Shown: positions 25,287 through 34,132 of the stretch, piece by piece
Position numbering within the stretch: position 1 is the stretch's first letter
Layout: every line of letters starts with the position of its first letter
Origin: Pseudomonas sp. Root562
Lineage (GTDB): Bacteria; Pseudomonadota; Gammaproteobacteria; Pseudomonadales; Pseudomonadaceae
Assembly (NCBI RefSeq): GCF_001427125.1
Contig: NZ_LMGK01000023.1
Location: 223,870 to 287,869, forward strand
DNA length: 64,000 nt
Reading direction: 5' to 3'
The notes under the pieces: model-generated
Seen by the model: the letters and a program-made list of their open reading frames with translations, nothing else
Database searches by the model: none
Told to the model about the DNA's origin: nothing
Made by a program: the position numbers and the translations under genes

Positions 25287-26048
25287 CTATCGATAAAACA
25301 ACGAATACCCCACCTGCCCCACCGCCTCGTTCATCATCTGCCCGCTCTGCCAGATCGACTTGAACTCCGGCAACCAGCCACCCAGCGGTCGGGCGTTGTC
25401 CGTTCCCAAAAAGCCCGTCGGTGCCGGCACCACCTCAAACCCGGCCTTGCGGAAACTCCAGGCTGCTCGCGGCATGTGCCAGGCGTGAGTCACCAGCACC
25501 ACGCGCTTGACCCCTACGGGTAACAGCACCTGGGCACTGAACTGCGCGTTTTCCCAGGTCGTGCGGCTGCGACCTTCCTGCCAGCGCACCGACACGCCGA
25601 AATCATCGCGCAAGGAGTCAGCCATCAATTGGGCCTCGGTGGGTGGCGTACCGTAATGCAAACCGCCGCTGGTCAAGATCGGCAGGCCTGAAGCTTTGGC
25701 CAGCCGCGCGGCATAGCGTTGACGTTCCAGGCCCACCCCGGTCGGCTGATCGGCGCCCCAAGCCGAATCACCGCGCTCGCGCCCCGAGCCCAGCACCACA
25801 ATCGCATCAGCGTGTTGCGCCAGTGTTGCCCATTCGCTGAGCGCCAGCGGCGGCTCTCGCTCCAGCAGTGCCGCGCTCCATTGCACGAAAATCGGCAAGC
25901 TCATCAGCCAAAAGCCGCCAAAACCCAAGGCAAAACACACGGCAGCCAACTTTGGTCTGGAGCGGCGCCACCACCAGGCAAGCGCCAGCAGCAGCAACAG
26001 AAGGCCCGGCGGCAAGAGAAGTTGTTTCACGAAATAACGAAAAGGCAT
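25287..26048 (-). CDS. YdcF/ElyC family (DUF218) membrane protein
   Basis: 253 residues from ATG 26048; a longer reading from 26102 is not supported by the membrane layout. Two N-terminal membrane helices (about 8-26 and 35-55) precede the DUF218 domain: A-I-V-V-L-G-S-G at ~93, R-x-x-x-A-A-R-L-A, I-L-T-S-G-G, E-G-R-S-R-T-T-W-E-N-A and V-L-V-T-H-A-W-H-M-P-R-A. ElyC is needed for peptidoglycan precursor metabolism in E. coli at low temperature; this protein is of that type, but orthology to ElyC or to YdcF/SanA is not decided. Confidence 0.8.
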   Translation of the reverse strand: MPFRYFVKQLLLPPGLLLLLLALAWWWRRSRPKLAAVCFALGFGGFWLMSLPIFVQWSAALLEREPPLALSEWATLAQHADAIVVLGSGRERGDSAWGADQPTGVGLERQRYAARLAKASGLPILTSGGLHYGTPPTEAQLMADSLRDDFGVSVRWQEGRSRTTWENAQFSAQVLLPVGVKRVVLVTHAWHMPRAAWSFRKAGFEVVPAPTGFLGTDNARPLGGWLPEFKSIWQSGQMMNEAVGQVGYSLFYR

Positions 26049-26152
26049 CGAGCATCTCCATAAAGATGCCCGAAGCCTAAGTGGGTTGATGCAGTGCGAC
26101 AATGAATACGCAAGGACTATGCTTCAAAAAACCCTGGAGCATGGCTCGATAC

Positions 26153-26473
26153 CTACTTGAACTGCATAGACCGGACCTTTACCGCGTCTCTGCCAGGTAC
26201 CTTGTCCTTGAGCCAGATAATCTTGGCTGAGCGTGGTGCGTCGAGTTGCTTTACTGCCTCGGACAAGCATCCGTGTGTCTCACGCTCACTGCGATCCAGA
26301 TACGCCTTGACCAAAGCAAACTCAGCGGGGCTCAAACCACGCAATTCCAGCTCCAGCGGACGTTCATCACGCAACCGGCCTGCGGTTTTCGCCGCTTCCA
26401 GGGCCAATCCAAGACGATCAATCAGTCTTTCGTACAACTCCGGTTTTGTAGCTTTGCGTCGTGACTCAACCAT
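26153..26473 (-). CDS. uncharacterised small soluble protein
   Basis: 106 residues, highly charged and mostly helical by appearance, with no membrane segment, signal peptide or cysteine cluster. GAGGTGAGGG directly ahead of the ATG is a strong ribosome site, and codon use fits the neighbours, so the gene is likely real. Features: K-P-E-L-Y-E-R-L-I-D-R-L-G near the start, L-S-P-A-E-F-A-L-V-K-A-Y-L-D in the middle. I do not recognise a family. It is divergent from leuS; the 280 bases between show no gene and should hold both promoters. Confidence 0.6.
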   Translation of the reverse strand: MVESRRKATKPELYERLIDRLGLALEAAKTAGRLRDERPLELELRGLSPAEFALVKAYLDRSERETHGCLSEAVKQLDAPRSAKIIWLKDKVPGRDAVKVRSMQFK

Positions 26474-26754
26474 CCCTCACCTCATTGGAAGATAAGACCT
26501 ACTCCCCAGTTAGAGCTTAGCTTCCATGAACAAACCGGCTGAGCGCCGCGACCAACGGCCCTCGCGGCGTTTTTCGCAAGACGCGTGGCAGCAATCAGGG
26601 TTTCCCTCGATAGAGCACGGTCATGTATGCTACGGCGCTTCCTGTAACTCCACTTCCAGCTCGTCTGGGCACGGAAACGCCGAATTGGCGCCCTTACCGT
26701 CCAGCGTCGCATTGAAGAGGATTAGGCCACCCCTATTCAGTTCAAAAAGTAGCC

Positions 26755-29361
26755 ATGCACGAACAATATCAGCCCCGTGAAATCGAAGCCGCCGCCCAGT
26801 CGTTCTGGGACGAGCAAAAGTCCTTTGAAGTCAGTGAACAGCCAGGCAAGGAGACTTACTACTGCCTGTCGATGTTCCCTTACCCCAGCGGCAAGCTACA
26901 CATGGGGCACGTGCGCAACTACACCATCGGCGACGTGATCTCCCGCTACCAGCGCATGCAAGGCAAGAACGTTCTGCAACCGATGGGTTGGGACGCCTTC
27001 GGCATGCCGGCGGAGAACGCCGCGATGAAGAACAACGTAGCGCCCGCCAAGTGGACCTACGAAAACATCGCCTACATGAAAAACCAGCTGCGCAGCCTGG
27101 GCCTGGCGGTGGACTGGTCGCGTGAAGTGACCACTTGCAAGCCCGATTACTACCGCTGGGAACAATGGCTGTTCACTCGCCTGTTCGAAAAAGGCGTGAT
27201 CTACAAGAAAAGCGGCACCGTGAACTGGGACCCGGTCGACCAGACGGTACTGGCCAACGAACAGGTAATCGACGGTCGCGGCTGGCGCTCCGGCGCGCTG
27301 ATCGAAAAGCGCGAAATCCCGATGTACTACTTCAAGATCACCGCCTACGCGGATGAACTGCTGGAGAGTCTCGATGATCTGCCGGGCTGGCCTGAACAGG
27401 TCAAGACCATGCAGCGCAACTGGATCGGCAAGTCCCGCGGCATGGAAGTGCAGTTCCCGTACAACGTCGATTCCATCGGCGAAGCCGGCACACTCAAGGT
27501 ATTCACCACCCGTCCGGACACCTTGATGGGCGCGACTTACGTCGCTGTGGCTGCCGAGCACCACCTGGCTACCCTGGCCGCACAGAACAACCCTGAGCTG
27601 CAAGCGTTCATCGCTGAATGCAAGGGCGGCAGCGTGGCTGAAGCCGACGTTGCCACTCAAGAGAAGAAAGGCCTGCCGACCGGCCTGTTCGTCGAGCACC
27701 CGCTGACGGGCGAAAAACTGCCGGTGTGGGTCGCCAACTACGTACTGATGCACTACGGCGATGGTGCGGTCATGGCGGTTCCGGCCCACGACGAGCGCGA
27801 TTTCGAATTCGCCCACAAGTACAACCTGCCGGTCAAATCGGTGGTGCGCACCAGCGCTGGCGACACCAACCCGGCGCCATGGCAAGACGCCTATGGCGAA
27901 CACGGCACGCTGATCAATTCCGGCGAGTTTGACGGCCTGGACTTCGCCGGCGCTTTCGACGCGATTGAAGTGGCGTTGATCAAGAAATCACTGGGCGCCT
28001 CGCGCACCCAATTCCGCCTGCGCGACTGGGGCATCAGCCGTCAGCGCTACTGGGGCTGCCCGATCCCGATCATTCACTGCGCGGCCTGCGGCGACGTTCC
28101 GGTACCGGAAGATCAACTGCCCGTCGTGCTGCCGGAAGATGTCGTACCGGACGGCGCCGGTTCGCCACTGGCGCGCATGCCCGAGTTCTACGAATGCAGC
28201 TGCCCGAAATGCGGCCAGCCTGCCAAGCGTGAAACCGACACCATGGACACCTTCGTCGAGTCCTCGTGGTACTACGCGCGCTACGCCTCGCCGCACTTTG
28301 AAGGTGGCCTGGTGGAAAAATCGGCGGCCGACCACTGGTTGCCGGTGGATCAGTACATCGGCGGTATCGAGCACGCGATTCTTCACCTGCTCTACGCACG
28401 CTTCTTCCACAAGCTGATGCGCGACGAAGGCCTGGTGAGCTCCAACGAGCCGTTCAAGAACCTGCTGACCCAGGGCATGGTGATCGCCGAGACGTACTAT
28501 CGCCGCGAAGCCAACGGTGCTTACACCTGGTTCAACCCGGCGGACGTTGAACTCGAACGCGACAGCAAAGCCAAGGTCATCAGCGCCAAATTGAAATCCG
28601 ACGGTTTGCCGGTGGAAATCGGCGGCACCGAGAAGATGGCCAAGTCAAAGAACAACGGCGTCGACCCACAGTCGATGATCGACCAGTTCGGCGCAGACAC
28701 CTGCCGCCTGTTCATGATGTTCGCTTCGCCACCCGACATGAGCGCGGAATGGTCCGACTCCGGCGTGGAAGGTTCGCACCGTTTCCTCAAGCGCGTCTGG
28801 CGTCTGGCTCAGGCACATGTCAGCCAGGGCCTGCCGGGCAAACTCGACGTTGCCAGCCTGAATGACGAACAGAAAGCCGTGCGTCGCTCGATCCACCTGG
28901 CCATCAAGCAAGCCAGCCAGGACGTCGGCCAGAACCACAAATTCAACACCGCCATCGCCCAGGTGATGACGCTGATGAACGTTCTGGAAAAAGCCGCACA
29001 AGCCACCGAACAGGATCGGGCACTGATTCACGAAGGCCTGGAAACCGTGACGCTGTTGCTGGCACCGATCACACCGCACATCAGCCACGAGCTGTGGAAT
29101 CAGCTGGGTCACGCTGATCCTGTGATCGACGCCGGTTGGCCGGTACAGGACGACAGCGCACTGGTGCAGGACAGCCTGACGCTGGTCATTCAGGTCAACG
29201 GCAAGCTGCGGGGCCAGATCGAAATGCCGGCCACCGCGACCCGTGAAGAAGTCGAAGCCGCCGCACGCGCCAACGAAAACGTGCTGCGCTTTGTCGATGG
29301 TCTGACCATTCGTAAAGTGATTGTGGTGCCCGGGAAACTGGTCAACATCGTCGCCAGCTAA
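26755..29361 (+). CDS. leuS: leucyl-tRNA synthetase
   Basis: 868 residues, the normal bacterial length. Class I motifs: P-Y-P-S-G-K-L-H-M-G-H-V-R-N-Y (HIGH box, about residue 41-55) and K-M-A-K-S-K-N-N-G (KMSKS box, about residue 626). The CP1 editing domain shows T-x-R-P-D-T-L-M-G-A-T-Y, and M-A-V-P-A-H-D-E-R-D-F. A four-cysteine zinc-type insertion is present (C-A-A-C, then C-S-C-P-K-C). It charges tRNA-Leu and is followed by lptE, as in other gamma-proteobacteria. Confidence 0.98.
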   Translation: MHEQYQPREIEAAAQSFWDEQKSFEVSEQPGKETYYCLSMFPYPSGKLHMGHVRNYTIGDVISRYQRMQGKNVLQPMGWDAFGMPAENAAMKNNVAPAKWTYENIAYMKNQLRSLGLAVDWSREVTTCKPDYYRWEQWLFTRLFEKGVIYKKSGTVNWDPVDQTVLANEQVIDGRGWRSGALIEKREIPMYYFKITAYADELLESLDDLPGWPEQVKTMQRNWIGKSRGMEVQFPYNVDSIGEAGTLKVFTTRPDTLMGATYVAVAAEHHLATLAAQNNPELQAFIAECKGGSVAEADVATQEKKGLPTGLFVEHPLTGEKLPVWVANYVLMHYGDGAVMAVPAHDERDFEFAHKYNLPVKSVVRTSAGDTNPAPWQDAYGEHGTLINSGEFDGLDFAGAFDAIEVALIKKSLGASRTQFRLRDWGISRQRYWGCPIPIIHCAACGDVPVPEDQLPVVLPEDVVPDGAGSPLARMPEFYECSCPKCGQPAKRETDTMDTFVESSWYYARYASPHFEGGLVEKSAADHWLPVDQYIGGIEHAILHLLYARFFHKLMRDEGLVSSNEPFKNLLTQGMVIAETYYRREANGAYTWFNPADVELERDSKAKVISAKLKSDGLPVEIGGTEKMAKSKNNGVDPQSMIDQFGADTCRLFMMFASPPDMSAEWSDSGVEGSHRFLKRVWRLAQAHVSQGLPGKLDVASLNDEQKAVRRSIHLAIKQASQDVGQNHKFNTAIAQVMTLMNVLEKAAQATEQDRALIHEGLETVTLLLAPITPHISHELWNQLGHADPVIDAGWPVQDDSALVQDSLTLVIQVNGKLRGQIEMPATATREEVEAAARANENVLRFVDGLTIRKVIVVPGKLVNIVAS

Positions 29362-29369
29362 TTGGATCG

Positions 29370-29392
29370 GGCGCCAGGCCCTGCCTGGCGCC
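29370..29392 (+). other. hairpin in the leuS-lptE gap
   Basis: GGCGCCAGG (29370-29378) pairs with CCTGGCGCC (29384-29392) around CCCTG. No U-run follows, so it is more likely a transcript-stabilising or partial pausing structure inside the leuS-lptE unit than a full terminator. A smaller hairpin (GGGCCG/CGGCCC) lies just downstream. Confidence 0.4.
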
Positions 29393-29449
29393 AAGTAAAA
29401 CCTTTCGGGCCGCATGATCGGCCCACATGGTTTCAAGGGGAGCAACACA

Positions 29450-30055
29450 ATGATCAAACGCAACTTGCTGGTGATGGGCCTCGCGGTCCTGTTGAGCGCC
29501 TGCGGTTTCCAGCTGCGCGGCACCGGCACCACCGAACTGGCGATCACGGAACTCGACCTGAGCGCCCGTAACGCTTACGGCGACACCGTCACCCAACTGC
29601 GCCAGGTTCTGCAAAGCAGCGGCGTCAAGGTCTACAGCGGCGCGCCTTACAAGCTGTTCCTGGCCGACGAACAGGAATCCCAGCGCATCCTCAGCTATGC
29701 CGGCGCCGGTCGGACGGGCGAGTATCAGTTGAACACCGTGCTCAGCTACAGGATCCTCAGCCAGGGCAACCTGTCGCTGATCGACGACAAGCTCGAAGTA
29801 CAGAAGGTCTTCATCCACGACGGCAACAACCTGGTGGGGTCTGACCAGGAAGCCGCCGATGCGCGCAAGGAAATGCGTCGCGAGCTGGTGCAACGCATGA
29901 TGCTGCGCTTGCAGCAGATCACGCCGACCCAGTTGGCCCAACTGCAACAGACTGCCGAAGCCAAGGCCAAGGCCGAAGCCGCCGCGCTGGAAGCGGCGCA
30001 GAAGGCTGAAGCGGAAACCCCGCGTCAGTCGCCTATCGAACTGCCGCAGCAGTAA
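29450..30055 (+). CDS. lptE: LPS-assembly lipoprotein LptE
   Basis: 201 residues from ATG 29450 (AAGGGGAG ahead). The signal peptide ends in the lipobox L-S-A-C, followed directly by the LptE hallmark G-F-Q-L-R-G. LptE plugs the LptD barrel in the outer membrane and helps deliver LPS to the surface. The Gln/Ala/Glu-rich C-terminal helix (residues ~150-195, A-K-A-K-A-E-A-A-A-L-E-A-A) is longer than in E. coli. It lies 88 bases after leuS and 39 before holA. Confidence 0.94.
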   Translation: MIKRNLLVMGLAVLLSACGFQLRGTGTTELAITELDLSARNAYGDTVTQLRQVLQSSGVKVYSGAPYKLFLADEQESQRILSYAGAGRTGEYQLNTVLSYRILSQGNLSLIDDKLEVQKVFIHDGNNLVGSDQEAADARKEMRRELVQRMMLRLQQITPTQLAQLQQTAEAKAKAEAAALEAAQKAEAETPRQSPIELPQQ

Positions 30056-30094
30056 GACTTGCGGGGCGCTCAGGCGCCCCGTTCGCCCTCTCTT

Positions 30095-31132
30095 ATGAAA
30101 CTCGCACCCGCCCAACTCGCCAAACACCTGCAAGGTGCCCTCGCGCCGGTCTATGTGATCAGCGGCGATGACCCCTTGCTGTGCCAGGAAGCCGCCGACG
30201 CCATCCGCACCGCCGCCCGTCAACAGGGTTTCGATGAACGCCAGGTGTTCGCCGCCGACGCCAGTTTCGACTGGGGCACGTTGCTGCAAGCCGGTGCGAG
30301 CATGTCGCTGTTCGCCGAAAAGCGCCTGCTGGAGCTGCGCCTGCCCTCAGGCAAGCCCGGTGATAAAGGCGCTGCCGCACTCATCGAGTACTGCTCACGG
30401 CCGGCCGAAGACACGCTGCTGTTGATCAGCCTGCCCAAGCTCGACGGCAGTGCGCAGAAAACCAAGTGGGGCAAGGCACTGGTCGAAGGCGCGCAGACCC
30501 AGTTCGTGCAAATCTGGCCGGTGGATGTCAGCCAGTTGCCGAGCTGGATCCGTCAGCGCTTGTCCCAGGCTGGCTTGTCTGCCAGCCAGGACGCCGTTGA
30601 ACTGATTGCCGCACGGGTCGAAGGCAATTTGCTGGCGGCGGCCCAGGAAATCGAAAAACTCAAGCTGATGGCCGAGGGCGGTCAGATCACGGTCGAAACC
30701 GTGCAGGCTGCGGTAGCCGACAGTGCGCGATTCGATGTCTTCGGGTTGACCGATGCGATCCTCAACGGCGAGGCCGCCCACGCCCTGCGCATGCTCGAAG
30801 GATTGCGCGGTGAAGGTGTCGAGCCGCCGGTGATCCTCTGGGCTTTGGCTCGCGAGCTGCGACTGCTGGCCAACATTTCGTTGCAATACAGCCAGGGTAC
30901 GCCGCTGGACAAAGCCTTCAGCCAGGCCAAACCACCGGTTTGGGACAAACGTAAACCGCTGATGAGCAAAGCCTTGCAACGCTACTCGGCGCCACGTTGG
31001 GCGCAGTTGCTGTTGGAAGCGCAACGCATCGACGCGCAGATCAAGGGCCAGGCGGCGGGTTCGCCGTGGATGAGCTTGAGTCGGTTGACGCTGTTGATGG
31101 CTGGCCAGCGTTTGACGTTGCCTGCCGAGTAA
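30095..31132 (+). CDS. holA: DNA polymerase III delta subunit
   Basis: 345 residues from ATG 30095; an upstream in-frame GTG/other starts would add residues inside the intergenic hairpin. HolA opens the beta clamp as part of the clamp loader. The beginning M-K-L-A-P-A-Q-L and V-Y-V-I-S-G-D-D-P-L-L-C-Q-E-A fits the family, which has a Walker-like fold without a working ATP site. A small GGGGCGC/GCGCCCC hairpin lies at 30062-30079 between lptE and holA. A REP pair follows the gene. Confidence 0.94.
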   Translation: MKLAPAQLAKHLQGALAPVYVISGDDPLLCQEAADAIRTAARQQGFDERQVFAADASFDWGTLLQAGASMSLFAEKRLLELRLPSGKPGDKGAAALIEYCSRPAEDTLLLISLPKLDGSAQKTKWGKALVEGAQTQFVQIWPVDVSQLPSWIRQRLSQAGLSASQDAVELIAARVEGNLLAAAQEIEKLKLMAEGGQITVETVQAAVADSARFDVFGLTDAILNGEAAHALRMLEGLRGEGVEPPVILWALARELRLLANISLQYSQGTPLDKAFSQAKPPVWDKRKPLMSKALQRYSAPRWAQLLLEAQRIDAQIKGQAAGSPWMSLSRLTLLMAGQRLTLPAE

Positions 31133-31139
31133 CGCTTTT

Positions 31140-31268
31140 GTGGCGAGGGAGCTTGCTCCCGCCGGGTTGCGAAGCGACCCCAGTCCACACATCGCGTTTC
31201 TTCAGAAAAGCCCCGCTTGCCCATTTGCGACTGCTGCGCAGCCGAGCGGGAGCAAGCTCCCTCGCCAC
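31140..31268. repeat. REP pair (inverted), GGGAGCTTGCTCCC type
   Basis: GTGGCGAGGGAGCTTGCTCC at the left and GGAGCAAGCTCCCTCGCCAC at the right are perfect inverted copies; inside them lie GCGAAGCGACC and TGCTGCGCAGC sub-hairpins. It separates holA from arfA. The same type is at 15371-15480, 19086-19268, 25240-25267 and 63440-63547. Confidence 0.9.
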
Positions 31269-31363
31269 GATTCACATTTCCTGCACAACCTAGGGACTAG
31301 ACAGAAGCCTCGCTTGAGCCGATGATTTGCCCCGCAAAAAACCTTTACTTGCGAGAGTCCATC

Positions 31364-31528
31364 ATGAGCAAAAAGCCGTCCAAACGCGGCCCCAACAAGG
31401 CCAAATCCATCATCGCCCAGCCATTGTTCCGCAGCCGTCAGGAACGAGCCGGCAAGGGCAAAGGCAGCTACCGCCGCGAAGCCTTCCAGTCTGACAACTG
31501 GGAGGCTTCTTACTTTCTGGCAGCCTGA
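31364..31528 (+). CDS. arfA: alternative ribosome-rescue factor A
   Basis: 54 residues from ATG 31364 with GAGAG upstream. ArfA recruits RF2 to ribosomes stalled on mRNAs that lack a stop codon, backing up tmRNA. The conserved basic opening (M-S-K-K-P-S-K-R-G-P-N-K-A-K) and R-K/S-rich middle R-S-R-Q-E-R-A-G-K-G-K-G-S-Y-R-R are intact, followed by a hydrophobic tail that normally marks the full-length form for degradation. In E. coli, arfA is made from a message cut or ended inside the gene; a strong hairpin at 31478-31509 here supports the same control. Confidence 0.92.
   Translation: MSKKPSKRGPNKAKSIIAQPLFRSRQERAGKGKGSYRREAFQSDNWEASYFLAA
31478..31509 (+). terminator. hairpin inside arfA (RNase III site/terminator that makes non-stop mRNA)
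   Basis: GAAGCCTTCCAGT (31478-31490) pairs with ACTGGGAGGCTTC (31497-31509) around CTGACA: 13 pairs with a single G-U wobble. TTACTTTCT follows. It lies before the arfA stop codon at 31526-31528, so termination or RNase III cleavage here would yield a message without a stop, the substrate tmRNA normally destroys. This matches the known E. coli arrangement; activity here is inferred. Confidence 0.7.
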
Positions 31529-31590
31529 AAGGCATGCATCCGCTCAACATGTTAAGGTCTGCACCTGATCCGTTTTCCCTGGACCCGTGC

Positions 31591-32913
31591 ATGCCCCTTT
31601 GTCTTTCCCGTCGTTGGCACCTGCGCCAATTGATTGCTGCCTCCAGCCTCGTTTTGCTAGTCGCCTGCGCGGAAAAACCCACCGCCGCCGACGCCCAGCC
31701 ATTGAAGACCCTGCCAGTCGCCACCGCCCCCGCGGTTGTACCGCCGGTGGTACCGAACGGTGAAAACCTCGACATCCAGCCGACCCAGACCTTCGCCGAA
31801 TGGCAGGCCGGTTTCCGCAAGGATGCCCTGGCCGCCGGCATTCGTGCCGACCTGTTCGACCGTGCCTTTGCCAATGTCAGCCTCGACCCCAGCGTGATCC
31901 GTGCCGATCGCAGCCAGCCGGAATTCGCGAAACCGGTGTGGGAATACCTCGATGGCGCCGTGTCGCCGCTGCGGGTTCGCAAAGGCCAGGCACTGGTCGA
32001 ACAGTACGCCGACATCCTGCAGAGCATCGAACAGCGTTATGGCGTTGATCGTCAGGCCCTCGTTGCCGTGTGGGGCATGGAAAGCAACTTCGGCCAGTTC
32101 CAGGGCAGCAAGTCAGTGATCAATTCGTTGGCAACCCTGGCTTACGAAGGTCGTCGCCCAGGATTCGCCCACGCGCAATTGATTGCTGCGCTGCAAATTC
32201 TGCAACAGGGTGATATCGAGCCAGAAAAAATGCTCGGCTCCTGGGCTGGCGCCATGGGCCAGACCCAGTTCATCCCGACCACCTACAACACTCACGCCGT
32301 GGATTTCGATGGCGACGGCCGACGCGACATCTGGGGCAGCGCCACCGACGCCCTGGCCTCGACCGCGCACTATCTGCAAAGCTCCGGATGGCAGAGAGGC
32401 CAACCGTGGGGCTTTGAAGTGCAATTGCCGGGCAGCTTCAACTACGTGCTGGCCGACGGCACAATCCGCAAGAGCGTCGCCGAATGGCAGCAACTGGGCG
32501 TCTCGCTGCCCAACGGCCGCCAGGTCCCGGCAGGTTCCGAACACTTGTCCGCAGCGCTGCTGCTACCAGCGGGCTACCGTGGCCCGGCCTTCCTGGTGCT
32601 GGACAACTTCCGCGCCATTCTCAAATACAACAACTCATCGTCCTACGCCTTGGGCGTCAGCCTGTTGTCCGAGCGATTCAATGGCGCGGGCCTGATCAGC
32701 GGTACTTGGCCAAAGGATGATTTGCCGCTGAGCCGAACTGAGCGGATCGAGCTGCAAAACCTGCTGAGCGCACAGAATTACGATGCGGGTACCGCCGACG
32801 GCATAATCGGCGCCAACACCCGCAAAGCGATTCGCAGTGCCCAGCAGTCGTTTGGCTGGCCGGCGGACGGATACCCGACGCACAAGTTGCTGGAAGGTTT
32901 GCGCAACCGCTGA
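31591..32913 (+). CDS. MltB-family lytic murein transglycosylase with C-terminal peptidoglycan-binding domain
   Basis: 440 residues from ATG 31591, chosen because it puts the signal peptide at the N-terminus; a start at 31534 would bury it. The signal ends in lipobox L-V-A-C, so an outer-membrane lipoprotein. The SLT_2/MltB domain spans ~70-350 with catalytic Glu in V-W-G-M-E-S-N-F-G and M-G-Q-T-Q-F-I-P. A PG_binding_1 domain closes the protein (Q-N-Y-D-A-G-T-A-D-G-I-I-G-A-N-T). It cuts the glycan strand with 1,6-anhydro-ring formation. It is similar to the P. aeruginosa SltB3-type enzyme at this site (from memory); a second paralogue, mltB, is at 38525. Confidence 0.9.
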   Translation: MPLCLSRRWHLRQLIAASSLVLLVACAEKPTAADAQPLKTLPVATAPAVVPPVVPNGENLDIQPTQTFAEWQAGFRKDALAAGIRADLFDRAFANVSLDPSVIRADRSQPEFAKPVWEYLDGAVSPLRVRKGQALVEQYADILQSIEQRYGVDRQALVAVWGMESNFGQFQGSKSVINSLATLAYEGRRPGFAHAQLIAALQILQQGDIEPEKMLGSWAGAMGQTQFIPTTYNTHAVDFDGDGRRDIWGSATDALASTAHYLQSSGWQRGQPWGFEVQLPGSFNYVLADGTIRKSVAEWQQLGVSLPNGRQVPAGSEHLSAALLLPAGYRGPAFLVLDNFRAILKYNNSSSYALGVSLLSERFNGAGLISGTWPKDDLPLSRTERIELQNLLSAQNYDAGTADGIIGANTRKAIRSAQQSFGWPADGYPTHKLLEGLRNR

Positions 32914-32919
32914 AAGCAA

Positions 32920-32979
32920 CGCGGGCAAGCCTCGTTCCTAAAGGGTTTTCGCAACCTGTAGGAGCGAGGCTTGCCCGCG
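32920..32979. repeat. REP pair (inverted), AGGAGCGAGGC type
   Basis: CGCGGGCAAGCCTCGTTCCT at 32920-32939 and AGGAGCGAGGCTTGCCCGCG at 32960-32979 are inverted copies with one mismatch, 20 bases apart. It lies between the convergent transglycosylase and LD-carboxypeptidase genes and may end both messages. It is a third REP subtype in this window. Confidence 0.85.
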
Positions 32980-33005
32980 AAAGCTGTCTATCAGGCGACA
33001 AGCAC

Positions 33006-33956
33006 CTAAGGCTTGATCACCACATCCTGCTCCACCACCAACTCCTTGTTCCCTGCATCCAGCCTGACCAGCGCCCCCATCGGCAGCGTCAGGTTCGGAT
33101 CGCAATGACCGCTGCGCCATCCGGACAACACCGGAATCCGCAAAGGCCCGAACATTTGCTTGAGCAACTGCTCCAGCGCCGGCACCTCAACCCCCGCCAC
33201 ATCACCCACCAACACCCCACGCAACTTGCCCAGCGTGCCGGCCAGTCGCAGGTGAGTCAGTAGACGGTCGACGCGATACAGCGGCTCGTTGATGTCTTCA
33301 ATGAACAGAATGACGCCCTCGGCATCCATTTCGTAGGGCGTGCCCATGGTCGCGGCGATCATCGACAGATTGCCCCCCAGTAAACGCCCATGGGCGATGC
33401 CTGGTTCAATCGTGGTCAAGGGATAGGCCGCCGGATGGGCCAATAAGCTACCCGCCTTGACCTGCCCTCGCAGCATGTTGAAAAAAGAAGGCTCGGTCGG
33501 CTTTTGCCGGCCACCCAGCAGATCGGCGTTGAGCAACGGGCCGTGAAATGTCACAAATCCCGCGTAGCGACTGATAGCCAGGTGCAAAGCGGTAATGTCG
33601 CTGTAGCCGATGAAGGGCTTGGCGTTACTGCGCAGCAGCTGGAAATCGATGCGATCGAGCAACCTCGGCGTGCCATAACCACCGCGCAAGCAAATGATGG
33701 CGTCGACTTCGCTGTCGGCGAACGCCGCGTGCAAGTCATTGAGGCGCACATCATCGCTCCCGGCGAGGTAGCCGTCCCGCTCATAGACGCCCGGAAACAC
33801 CTTTAGCGTATAGCCGCGGGCGCGCATCCATTGCACGGCTTTGTCCGTGTCCAGCGGTGCCGGCCCGGCAGGCGCAATGACAGCGATCACCCCTTCCGAC
33901 GGCAAGGCCGGAACCGGGGTGTGAGGACAAAGCGTGTGAGTCGGTCGAACGGTCAT
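33006..33956 (-). CDS. muramoyltetrapeptide LD-carboxypeptidase (peptidase S66)
   Basis: 316 residues from ATG 33956 (AGGGAG about 8 bases ahead). S66 enzymes remove the terminal D-Ala from murein tetrapeptides during recycling. The nucleophile serine is in F-I-G-Y-S-D-I-T-A-L-H, the Glu in F-I-E-D-I-N-E-P-x-Y-R-V-D, and the His in G-H-C-D-P-N-L-T-L-P, so the catalytic set is complete. No signal peptide, so cytoplasmic. It is close to LdcA in sequence type but is located away from ldcA's usual place, so orthology is uncertain. Confidence 0.88.
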   Translation of the reverse strand: MTVRPTHTLCPHTPVPALPSEGVIAVIAPAGPAPLDTDKAVQWMRARGYTLKVFPGVYERDGYLAGSDDVRLNDLHAAFADSEVDAIICLRGGYGTPRLLDRIDFQLLRSNAKPFIGYSDITALHLAISRYAGFVTFHGPLLNADLLGGRQKPTEPSFFNMLRGQVKAGSLLAHPAAYPLTTIEPGIAHGRLLGGNLSMIAATMGTPYEMDAEGVILFIEDINEPLYRVDRLLTHLRLAGTLGKLRGVLVGDVAGVEVPALEQLLKQMFGPLRIPVLSGWRSGHCDPNLTLPMGALVRLDAGNKELVVEQDVVIKP

Positions 33957-34073
33957 CCGTGAATCTCCCTGCGTGAACACTTGAGCACACAGTAGTCAGG
34001 AACGGGGACAAACAGAAGAGGGATCGTCGCCCCGCAGGTTGCAGGAAAAAACGCCAGTGGCCGTGGGCATGCC

Positions 34074-34110
34074 AAAAAAAACGCCCGCAAGCCTTGATGC
34101 CTTGCGGGCG
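34074..34110 (-). terminator. Rho-independent terminator of the lipB-lipA transcript
   Basis: On the minus strand CGCCCGCAAG pairs with CTTGCGGGCG (34082-34091/34101-34110, perfect 10-bp stem, 9-base loop) and is followed by eight U residues (A-run at 34074-34081). It lies 23 bases after the lipA stop. The plus-strand side is also T-rich, so it may work in both directions. Confidence 0.9.
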
Positions 34111-34132
34111 GATTTTGTTTCTTTTCAGCAGA

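Noticed and set aside
30062..30079. GGGGCGC/GCGCCCC hairpin between lptE and holA as a terminator.
   Set aside because: No U-run follows and holA starts 16 bases later, so termination here is unlikely.
31534..31590. Upstream ATG for the lytic transglycosylase.
   Set aside because: It would put 19 residues in front of a standard lipoprotein signal peptide; ATG 31591 gives a normal signal.
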